NCBI GenBank assembly: GCA_021739805.1 | Contig: JAIPBB010000153.1 | Span: 1-12,372 of the forward strand | Source of the DNA: Saprospiraceae bacterium | Lineage (GTDB): Bacteria > Bacteroidota > Bacteroidia > Bacteroidales > JAIPBB01 | Direction: 5' to 3' | Length of the DNA: 12,372 nt | Part shown: positions 6,659 through 12,372 of the stretch, piece after piece | Position numbering within the stretch: the first letter of the stretch is position 1 | Layout: every line of letters begins with the position of its first letter | Made by a program: the position numbers and the translations under genes | Notes under the pieces: model-generated | What the model was told of the DNA's origin: nothing | Databases searched by the model: none | What the model saw: the letters and a program-made list of their open reading frames with translations, nothing else

Positions 6659-8017
6659 TTAATTCACTATGCTTTTCGCAAGTTTGACAAGATTTATACC
6701 ATCAAAGTTGCCTGAACTCATCATTAATAAATTTTTATTTTTCCAGTTTAGATTTGTTAGGAAATCAAGCAATTCCGAAGAATTAGTATAAACTATTAAT
6801 TCATTGTTTTTAAATGCTTCTTTTACCTGCTGTTCTGTGATAGGTGGAAGCTTTTTATGCTCAATAGTGTGTGGATTAAAATACACAATTGCAATATCAG
6901 CGGTATCCATTGCTCCTTCATAGAGTTGCAGAAAGTTTTGATTTAAACTACTGAAAGTATGAAGTTCCATACAGGCAACCAACACTTTATTTCCGAATTG
7001 TTCTTTCACAGCTTTTGTTGTTGCTTTTAGTTTTGATGGTGAATGAGCAAAATCCTTAAAAATAGTGGTTTCATTATTTCTGTCAACTATTTCAAGGCGA
7101 TTTGAAGCACCTTTGAATGATTGAATTGCTTTATAAAAGTTTTCGTTTGAAATTCCGATTTGATTACATACCAATCGTGCACCGTTTAGATTCATTAAAT
7201 TATGATTTCCAAAAACCATTAATGGATAATTTTCTTCATTATGAATAATCGAACTTATTCCATTTTCGATTTTATGAACGGGAATAGAGTAGGGGAAAGT
7301 TTTAATATTAGATTTAATAGTCTGGCCAATTTTCTTTACTTCTGCATCATCTTCGCAATAAATCAACGAACCATTATCAGAAATTAAATCAGCGAAAATT
7401 TTAAACTGTTCAACATAATTTTCGAAAGTTGGAAATACATTTATATGATCCCAGGCAATTCCGCTTATTATAGCAATATCAGGCATATAAAGGTGGAATT
7501 TTGGTCGTCTGTCAATCGGTGAAGTGAGATATTCGTCACCTTCGATAACCATGATTTTTGCATTATCAGTGAGTTTTACCATCACTTCAAAACCTTCGAG
7601 TTTTGCTCCAACCATATAATCACAATCGATATTGTTTTTTTCAAGAACATGCAGAATCATGGCAGTGATGGTTGTTTTACCATGACTTCCACCAATAACA
7701 ATTCTTGTTTTGTTTTTTGATTGCTCGTAAAGATATTCGGGATAAGAGTAAATCTTTAAGCCTAATTCCTGTGCTTTTAATAATTCAGGATTATCAATAC
7801 GGGCATGCATTCCAAGGACTATAGAATCCAGTTCATTAGAAATTTTGGATTCATCCCAACCAATTTCGGCGGGTAAAAGACCATATTTTTCCAATCTGCC
7901 TTTTGATGGTTCAAAAATCTCATCATCAGAGCCTGTGACTTTATATCCTTTTTTATGTAAAGCAATTGCAAGGTTGTGCATTGCACTTCCGCCAATAGCG
8001 ATAAAATGAACTCTCAT
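6659..8017 (-). CDS. mpl: Mpl-type UDP-MurNAc:tripeptide ligase (peptidoglycan recycling)
   Basis: This cytoplasmic ATP-dependent ligase of 452 residues joins L-Ala-D-Glu-meso-DAP, recovered from old wall, to UDP-MurNAc, feeding recycled peptide back to wall synthesis. The Mur N-terminal domain starts with HFIAIGGSAMHNLA (4-17) and VTGSD (27-31). The ATP loop is GGSHGKTT (109-116), followed by EGDEY (159-163), the 'SGIAWDHINVF' segment (185-195) and NHNLMNLNGA (271-280). The C-terminal domain carries DFAHSPSKL (322-330) and ends near SSGNFDGI. The EGDEY...IDRRPKF pattern and the length point to Mpl over MurC or MurE. It heads a minus-strand group with two DUF1573 genes. A -7 box lies about 120 bases upstream. 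The ATG at 8017 is followed directly by the family's first strand, which supports this start. Confidence 0.9.
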   Translation of the reverse strand: MRVHFIAIGGSAMHNLAIALHKKGYKVTGSDDEIFEPSKGRLEKYGLLPAEIGWDESKISNELDSIVLGMHARIDNPELLKAQELGLKIYSYPEYLYEQSKNKTRIVIGGSHGKTTITAMILHVLEKNNIDCDYMVGAKLEGFEVMVKLTDNAKIMVIEGDEYLTSPIDRRPKFHLYMPDIAIISGIAWDHINVFPTFENYVEQFKIFADLISDNGSLIYCEDDAEVKKIGQTIKSNIKTFPYSIPVHKIENGISSIIHNEENYPLMVFGNHNLMNLNGARLVCNQIGISNENFYKAIQSFKGASNRLEIVDRNNETTIFKDFAHSPSKLKATTKAVKEQFGNKVLVACMELHTFSSLNQNFLQLYEGAMDTADIAIVYFNPHTIEHKKLPPITEQQVKEAFKNNELIVYTNSSELLDFLTNLNWKNKNLLMMSSGNFDGINLVKLAKSIVN

Positions 8018-8136
8018 TTAATACTCTTTATTTATTTTAAAGATTTTGTATTATGCCGATACATAATTTGTTAGATATTATAAGCGAAGCACAATAATAT
8101 TTTTACAAATTAGTAATCGGTATTTATGGTTTTGTG

Positions 8137-8144
8137 CAAATTTA
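8137..8144 (-). promoter_or_regulatory. Bacteroidota -7 box, candidate mpl promoter
   Basis: Read on the minus strand the bases are TAAATTTG followed by CAC, an exact TAnnTTTG match. It would start a leader of about 115 bases before mpl, longer than the other leaders in the window. A one-base-short variant (TAATTTG) lies nearer the gene around 8105. No -33 element was found. Confidence 0.45.
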
Positions 8145-8308
8145 TTAATATTATTGAAAAGTGGATAATTTGAAGAGTTTTATTATTAAATGAAATGTAA
8201 ACAGTCTATAAAAGAAGCACCAAATCTCATCCAGACGGACGCCCTACGGTCGAAAAACAAATATCAAACAAATTCCAAATTCAAATAAAAAATGTTCAAA
8301 ACTTTTGG

Positions 8309-8360
8309 AATTTTCTTGACCCTTTAGTCTTAGAATTGGGTAGGGGAAAGGAAGAAAATT
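8309..8360 (-). repeat. Loop-conserved hairpin, copy 3 (longer loop)
   Basis: AATTTTCTT (8309-8317) pairs with AAGAAAATT (8352-8360). Read on the minus strand the 34-base loop contains CTTTCCCCTACCC, then a ten-base insert, then CTAAAGGG, the same blocks as in the hairpins at 10588-10640 and 10751-10810. It lies 7 bases downstream of the stop of the 8368-9879 gene. A terminator role is possible, but there is no long U tract. Confidence 0.65.
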
Positions 8361-8367
8361 TTTGCTA

Positions 8368-9879
8368 TCACATTTTCACAAACTTCCCCGAATAAGATTT
8401 ATCATTTGATATGATTTGATAATAATAAATCCCGGGACTAAAATCCTTAATATTTATTGTTTTTGTGTTGATGTTTTTTGCTGCTTTCTCTCGTCTTATT
8501 AATAATCCAACTGAATTATAAATAACAATATTAATTGTTTCTACTTTTGTAAATCCCCTAAAATCAATTGTTATTTCATCTAATGCCGGATTAGGATAAA
8601 CTAAAGTATTTAGGACACTGAGCGGAGCCGAAGTGTTAATTCCCACAGTATGACAACCCGGCGTATCACACCCAAAACTATCAACTTTTAGCACCCAAAT
8701 ATGCTGTGATTGGTAGGGAGTGAATGGAGCATCTGCCTGACCACACATTACAAAACCCTTATCTTCAGTAGGTTTAATATCATATAATGCATTATCAGAT
8801 GCATGATCAGTAAACTTGGTGAACTCGCGATACCATAAACTATCACCATTTGAGTTTAGTTTTAACAATGAACTCCGTTGAACAGAATTAGCATCATTTC
8901 CTCGCCATTTGCCCATCACAAAAATATCACCGGATGCTTTTATTGAAATATTACCAACACTTCGCCAAAATTTTGGAAAGTCATATTGATTATTCCAAAG
9001 AACCTGATTTGATGGTGATAGTTTAATAACATTAATTGTTTTATAACCATCATCATCTAAATCATTTGGAAAAGAATCTATAACAGAATAAGAAGTTGCA
9101 ACAATAAAACTTCCATCAGGATGATTTGCAACAACACATTTATCATCATCATACATACCGCCAAAAGAACGCCTCCATTGTTCATTTCCAAGACTATCAG
9201 TTTTTATTACTAAACCGTTATAGGAATTAGGAACTCCTGCTTTATATCCTCCCGCACCAATCAAATATCCTTTATCAGGTGTTTGAATTACATTCCAGCC
9301 TCGGTCTGCTCCAATATAATTATAGGTTTTTTGCCATAACTTATTACCAAGGCTATCGGTTTTAATTAGCAGTATATCATTGTCATTGGGATTTTTATAT
9401 ATATCACCAGTGATTATATAACCAGAATCAGAAGTTGGCTTTCCTTGAAGAAATATAAAATTATTAATAGTATCTCCTAGAACTCTTTTCCATTTTAAAT
9501 TAAAATCAGAATCTAAATTCATAATTAAACCATAACTATTGCCATCTATATTAACTGAACCAGATATAAAATATCCATTTTCATATGACTTCACTAAAGA
9601 ACAAAATCCAGGGTAGTTTGTAGTTAATGTATCACCATAATTAATTACTGTATCAAGTATTCCATTTTTGTTAATTGATAATAATATTATTGTATTTGAT
9701 GTCTTCGATGAGTCATATGACCTACCAATGCAAATGTAATTTGAATCATTTGAAATAATAGATAAGCCAATTGCCCAACTGCTATTGGGATTATAAATAT
9801 TGTTGAAATACTTTGTTTGCCCTATCAAGGATTGTGAAAACAAAATAATTGAAATAATACTATATATAATGCTTTTCAT
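8368..9879 (-). CDS. Secreted repeat protein with T9SS type A sorting domain
   Basis: This 503-residue protein has a signal peptide (MKSIIYSIISIILFSQSLIGQ) for export to the periplasm and a C-terminal T9SS domain (about 427-503; VYPNPALDEITIDF, IYNSVG, GIYYYQI, ending SGKFVKM) for passage through the outer membrane. Between them are repeated strands such as 'LLIKTDSLGNKLWQKTY' (170-186) and 'LVIKTDSLGNEQWRRSF' (223-239), alternating with 'GYxIxG' strands, the pattern of a beta-propeller or delta-60-like repeat. A short Cys segment, CDTPGC (404-409), ends the body. Role and ligand are unknown; there is no catalytic motif. It is the paralog of the gene at 10829-12349. The linker, residues 415-426 (NTSAPLSVLNTL), is encoded by repeat DNA also found between genes at 4433-4453. 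Confidence 0.88.
   Translation of the reverse strand: MKSIIYSIISIILFSQSLIGQTKYFNNIYNPNSSWAIGLSIISNDSNYICIGRSYDSSKTSNTIILLSINKNGILDTVINYGDTLTTNYPGFCSLVKSYENGYFISGSVNIDGNSYGLIMNLDSDFNLKWKRVLGDTINNFIFLQGKPTSDSGYIITGDIYKNPNDNDILLIKTDSLGNKLWQKTYNYIGADRGWNVIQTPDKGYLIGAGGYKAGVPNSYNGLVIKTDSLGNEQWRRSFGGMYDDDKCVVANHPDGSFIVATSYSVIDSFPNDLDDDGYKTINVIKLSPSNQVLWNNQYDFPKFWRSVGNISIKASGDIFVMGKWRGNDANSVQRSSLLKLNSNGDSLWYREFTKFTDHASDNALYDIKPTEDKGFVMCGQADAPFTPYQSQHIWVLKVDSFGCDTPGCHTVGINTSAPLSVLNTLVYPNPALDEITIDFRGFTKVETINIVIYNSVGLLIRREKAAKNINTKTINIKDFSPGIYYYQIISNDKSYSGKFVKM
8613..8633. repeat. Intergenic-type repeat inside a coding linker
   Basis: GGACACTGAGCGGAGCCGAA and one more G match the repeat arm at 4433-4453 at 20 of 21 positions, in the same orientation. 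Read on the minus strand it encodes T-S-A-P-L-S-V-L of the linker just before the T9SS domain (VYPNP). The reading frame stays open through it. Confidence 0.9.
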
Positions 9880-9890
9880 GGTATAAAATA

Positions 9891-9921
9891 TATAGCCAAA
9901 CCACGATAGGGTTTGGCTATA
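9891..9921 (-). repeat. 12-bp perfect hairpin between a T9SS remnant and the next gene
   Basis: TATAGCCAAACC (9891-9902) pairs with GGTTTGGCTATA (9910-9921) around a 7-base loop. It lies 8 bases past the stop of the upstream remnant and 11 bases before the ATG of the downstream gene. On the minus strand the stem is followed by TATTTTATAC, a weak U-rich tail, so it may end upstream transcription. If the -7 box at 9925-9932 is used, it would instead form at the very 5' end of the downstream mRNA. Confidence 0.85.
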
Positions 9922-9924
9922 TTA

Positions 9925-9932
9925 CAAAATTA
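9925..9932 (-). promoter_or_regulatory. Bacteroidota -7 box overlapping a stop codon
   Basis: Read on the minus strand the bases are TAATTTTG, an exact TAnnTTTG match. Its first three bases, TAA (9932-9930), are the stop codon of the upstream T9SS remnant. It lies about 45 bases before the ATG at 9879 and would start a transcript at or inside the hairpin at 9891-9921. No -33 TTG is seen. Confidence 0.5.
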
Positions 9933-10587
9933 GTTGTTAATAGAAATTCTTTTTGTTTCTAAAACTTTAATGTTTGTTTTAAGAACAAAATTATATAAAC
10001 CTGATGTCATGCCTTTGCAATTAACCACCTTTTGTCCAGCAGTATTATTTAAAGTTATGGTATTAATAATCCTTCCTGTATTATCAGATATTTGAACAAA
10101 AGCATTATTATCTTCTATCTTCAATTCATAATCAACAATAACATAATCATAAGCCGGGTTGGGATAAACTTCAAATTTATAAGTTTTTGTATTTTCATTG
10201 CTTAATGCCGGGTTTCTTTTCCTTGATGAACTAACTTCTGGCAATATTATAGGTTCATCATATTCATATTCTGCATTTTCTTTAAGCAAAAGTGCCCTTG
10301 CATAAGCAGCCGGGAAAAAGTTTCCATTATCAGCAAGTCCAAGCAGGACATCCTGTTGTGCTGTGCTTAATTCACTATAGTTTTTATTATTTTCAAGCAT
10401 ATCCTTACGTATTGCAAAATAAGATGAGTATTCTGCATATTGGTTATCAAGATATTCTTCTCCATCAAGCATCGACTGTATTTCAAGCAGACAATTGTCA
10501 AAATTAGTATAATCTTCGTTCTTAAGCAAGATAAAAGCTTTTTCATATTTTGCATTAATGAAATCTTCCCTGTCAAGAAACCCCGCA
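9930..10587 (-). pseudogene. Truncated 3' end of a T9SS cargo gene
   Basis: The frame is open from 10587 to TAA at 9930 and reads NAGFLDREDFINAKYEKAFI, an alpha-helical segment of about 100 residues, then a proline-rich linker and a T9SS type A domain (VYPNPAYDYVIVDYEL ... GLYNFVLKTNIKVLETKRIS). There is no signal peptide and no suitable start: the first possible initiation codon, TTG at 10529, falls inside the helical segment. Upstream the frame continues only through a hairpin repeat (10588-10640) and meets a stop near 10729. T9SS cargo must have a signal peptide, so this is the stranded C-terminal end of a larger protein whose 5' part was deleted. The body does not resemble the two flanking paralogs. 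Misassembly is a less likely alternative. Confidence 0.75.
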
Positions 10588-10640
10588 TTCTCAAACCAAT
10601 GTCTTTTCCCTAACCCTAAAGGGCAACATTGGTTTGAGAA
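10588..10640 (+). repeat. Loop-conserved hairpin, copy 1 (15-bp stem)
   Basis: TTCTCAAACCAATGT (10588-10602) is exactly complementary to ACATTGGTTTGAGAA (10626-10640); the stem extends to 10585 and 10643 with one mismatch. On the plus strand the 23-base loop is CTTTTCCCTAACCCTAAAGG plus GCA, nearly the same as the loop of the hairpin at 10751-10810, which lies in the opposite orientation. It marks the exact point where the T9SS remnant loses its upstream part. Its minus-strand frame is open (FSNQCCPLGLGKRHWFE), but that is a translation of the repeat. Confidence 0.9.
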
Positions 10641-10750
10641 AGCTCTTTGCGGATTTTCTTCACTCCCTTTTGTTCTAAAATATTTTATAATGAAAATAAA
10701 AAAACTTTCTTGATTATTAGTTTAGTTACATGGCTTACACAACTCTTTGT
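10641..10750. other. Spacer between two hairpins, no intact gene
   Basis: No intact gene is present. A possible decayed plus-strand gene start lies at 10690: M-K-I-K-K-L-S, then, after a one-base shift, LIISLVTWLTQLFVN, which looks like a signal peptide. It ends at TGA (10764-10766) inside the next hairpin. The support is weak. Confidence 0.25.
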
Positions 10751-10810
10751 TAATTTTTTCTTTTGATTACTCCCTTTAGGGTTTGGGGAAAGAATCAAAA
10801 GAAAAAATTA
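10751..10810 (-). repeat. Loop-conserved hairpin, copy 2 (18-bp stem)
   Basis: TAATTTTTTCTTTTGATT (10751-10768) is exactly complementary to AATCAAAAGAAAAAATTA (10793-10810). Read on the minus strand the 24-base loop is CTTTCCCCAAACCCTAAAGG plus GAGT. The loop matches that of the hairpin at 10588-10640, while the stems have nothing in common. It begins 18 bases past the stop of the 10829-12349 gene and could act in ending or stabilising that mRNA. Confidence 0.9.
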
Positions 10811-10828
10811 TTAAAAAATCCAATTCAA

Positions 10829-12349
10829 TCACATTTTCACAAACTTCCCTGAGTAAGGTTTCCCAATAGATTTAGTAGGAATAATTTGATAATAATAAAT
10901 CCCTGATTTCAAATCTTTGATGTTTATTGTTTTAGTTTGATTGTTTGTAATTATATGCTCTTTCTTTACTTCAACACCAACTGCATTATAAATCACAATA
11001 TCTATTGCTTGACCTTGCTCAAAGTCATAAAAATCAAAAATAATTTCATCACTTGCCGGATTTGGATAGATTACTAATTCATGATTACTAATTACTAATT
11101 CATTTATCCCAACCGTATGACATCCCGGTGTATCACACCCAAAACTATCGAGTTTCATCACCCAAATATGTTGTGGCACATTAGTAGAATCAACTTGCCC
11201 ACAAGTTATAAATCCTCCATCTTGTGTTTGTTTAATATCGTAAAACCTGTTAACATTTGCATGTCCATTAAATCTATAATACTCACGCATCCATAGACTA
11301 TCGCCATTAGTATTTGTTTTTAATATCCAACTCCATGAATCACCTATATCTAATGAATCAGGGTCATAAAAACCTGTTGCAGCTATATCACCGTTTATTA
11401 AAACAATAATATTATTAAAACCATATCCTGTTTCAGTTTTCCCATACATTTTATCCCAAATTACACTACCTGAATTGTTGATTTTAAGTAGTCTAATCCT
11501 TCTATAAGGAACTTCAGGATACATCTGACCAACTCCTGTAGCAGTTCCAATAATAAAGTTTCCATCATTTGAATTTTTAACAACACAGTAATAATCCTTA
11601 TAGATATCGCCAATAACTTTTCTCCATTTTTCATTACCTAAACTGTCTGTTTTAATTATCAACCCATCATACGACTGTGTGTTTCCTGCAATATATCCTC
11701 CGGCACCAATTAAAAAACCGCTGTCGGGTGTTTGAATTATATTCCAACCCCTATCATAACCAATATAATTATAAGTTTTTTGCCATTTTTTATTTCCCAA
11801 ACTATCGGTTTTAATTAGCAATATATCTGTATTATATTGCCCGGATGCATCAATATCTCCAACTAAAATAAAACCATTATCATCAGTTTGTTTTGCTTGT
11901 AAAATACCCAGATATGAATAAACAGTATCATTATTTAACATATATTCTCTTTCCCATACTTTATTTAATGAACTGTCAAGTTTAATTAAAAAACCATATC
12001 CTTTTATTCCATTATTAACTTGACCACTCCAAATAAAACTGTTATCTGGTAGTTTGCATAATGAACCCTGTACTCCCGGATAATATTTAATACTATCTTT
12101 CCCTGGTTTTAATACAGAAATTAAATTACCTGTTTTATCTATTTTAAGAATAATTAATGTTTGGTAATTTGTTATACTGTCTTTAGCAATGCCTCCAATA
12201 ATATATACAGAATCTAATTCTATTACATGAACTGCTGCACCAAAAGTTCCAAAAGGATTATAAATTTTAGAAAAATAGGTTTGCTGAGATGAAACTAATA
12301 GTGGCAAAACTAATAATAAGAAAAAAATGTATGTTTTTGTTGTTTTCAT
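10829..12349 (-). CDS. Secreted repeat protein with T9SS type A sorting domain (paralog)
   Basis: From the ATG at 12349 the protein has 506 residues and starts with a clear signal peptide, MKTTKTYIFFLLLVLPLLVS. An in-frame ATG six codons upstream (12367) would put MALLFS in front and overlaps a promoter-like box, so it was not used. The body has the same 'LLIKTDSLGNKKWQKTYNYI' and 'LIIKTDSLGNEKWRKVIGDI' repeats and the same CDTPGC segment as the gene at 8368-9879. The T9SS domain (about 427-506) has IYPNPASDEIIFDF and ends SGKFVKM, identical to its paralog. The linker NELVISNHELV is encoded by ATTACTAATT repeats (11070-11100). The protein is probably exposed on or released from the cell surface; no enzymatic motif is seen. 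Confidence 0.87.
   Translation of the reverse strand: MKTTKTYIFFLLLVLPLLVSSQQTYFSKIYNPFGTFGAAVHVIELDSVYIIGGIAKDSITNYQTLIILKIDKTGNLISVLKPGKDSIKYYPGVQGSLCKLPDNSFIWSGQVNNGIKGYGFLIKLDSSLNKVWEREYMLNNDTVYSYLGILQAKQTDDNGFILVGDIDASGQYNTDILLIKTDSLGNKKWQKTYNYIGYDRGWNIIQTPDSGFLIGAGGYIAGNTQSYDGLIIKTDSLGNEKWRKVIGDIYKDYYCVVKNSNDGNFIIGTATGVGQMYPEVPYRRIRLLKINNSGSVIWDKMYGKTETGYGFNNIIVLINGDIAATGFYDPDSLDIGDSWSWILKTNTNGDSLWMREYYRFNGHANVNRFYDIKQTQDGGFITCGQVDSTNVPQHIWVMKLDSFGCDTPGCHTVGINELVISNHELVIYPNPASDEIIFDFYDFEQGQAIDIVIYNAVGVEVKKEHIITNNQTKTINIKDLKSGIYYYQIIPTKSIGKPYSGKFVKM
11070..11104. repeat. ATTACTAATT repeats inside a coding linker
   Basis: ATTACTAATT occurs at 11070-11079, 11084-11093 and 11091-11100 (the last two overlap), with ATTACTAATTCAT at both ends of the block. 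On the minus strand it encodes N-E-L-V-I-S-N-H-E-L-V-I, the linker just before YPNP of the T9SS domain, the same position as the repeat in the paralogous gene. Confidence 0.85.
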
Positions 12350-12358
12350 AGAAAAAAG

Positions 12359-12366
12359 CAAAGCCA
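12359..12366 (-). promoter_or_regulatory. Near-consensus -7 box before the 12349 gene
   Basis: Read on the minus strand the bases are TGGCTTTG, one mismatch from TAnnTTTG, ending 9 bases before the ATG at 12349. This matches the short leaders of the other genes. The -33 region falls outside the window, so it cannot be checked. Confidence 0.3.
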
Positions 12367-12372
12367 TTTGGG

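Larger units (their letters stand above)
8018..8367. other. Intergenic region with repeat-like patches, 350 bp
   Basis: No gene is visible. The part next to mpl (8018-8160) is AT-rich and holds the candidate promoter. A GC-rich patch, GACGGACGCCCTACGGTCG (8235-8253), stands out from the background and is followed by low-complexity AAATATCAAACAAATTC DNA. An inverted repeat AATTCCAAA (8271-8279) / TTTGGAATT (8304-8312) comes next, and a loop-conserved hairpin (8309-8360) closes the region 7 bases from the stop codon of the next gene. Confidence 0.6.

Noticed and set aside
9930..10529. An intact 199-residue gene starting at TTG 10529
   Set aside because: The start is inside a continuous helical segment that extends upstream, there is no signal peptide although the C-terminus is a T9SS domain, and no promoter box precedes it.
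10641..10728. Upstream extension of the T9SS remnant through KYFRTKGSEENPQRAF
   Set aside because: The frame is open, but the sequence is lysine/phenylalanine-rich noncoding-like DNA that has no resemblance to the downstream segment and passes through the hairpin repeat.
10751..10810. Transposon terminal inverted repeats
   Set aside because: Only 24 bases separate the arms and no transposase is present; a hairpin is the simpler reading.

Overview
The window looks like chromosomal DNA of an AT-rich Bacteroidota (Bacteroidetes) bacterium, probably of the Bacteroidales/Cytophagales type. The evidence is two proteins ending in a type IX secretion (T9SS) type A sorting domain plus a truncated third, a lipoprotein with an acidic stretch after the lipobox cysteine, DUF1573 proteins, TAnnTTTG-type -7 promoter boxes in place of -35/-10 sites, and almost no Shine-Dalgarno sequences. 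The genus cannot be named from the sequence.

Left part (1-4374, plus strand): the tail of an unidentified gene; a ClC-family chloride channel/transporter with two CBS domains; a small surface lipoprotein closed by a strong intrinsic terminator; a decayed yjbQ fragment; and an RlmI-like 23S rRNA cytosine methyltransferase. These read as independent housekeeping units, several with their own -7 box.

Middle (4375-8017): a 329-bp convergent gap filled with short repeats (a 14-bp palindrome, six copies of GATACAG, three copies of TAGGCACTC), then a minus-strand group read as mpl (peptidoglycan tripeptide recycling ligase) followed by two tandem DUF1573 paralogs exported to the envelope. The second DUF1573 protein has one more domain than the first.

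Right part (8018-12372, minus strand): two paralogous secreted repeat proteins with T9SS C-terminal domains flank the stranded 3' end of a third, unrelated T9SS cargo gene. The spaces between them hold three hairpins that share a loop core (CTTTCCC..CCCTAAAGGG) but have entirely different stems.

The most unusual signals are the repeats rather than a new gene cluster: hairpins with a conserved loop and variable stems, and intergenic repeat DNA that also occurs inside coding sequence, exactly in the linker that joins the secreted body of each paralog to its T9SS sorting domain. No mobile-element enzyme, CRISPR array, tRNA, rRNA or defence system is visible.
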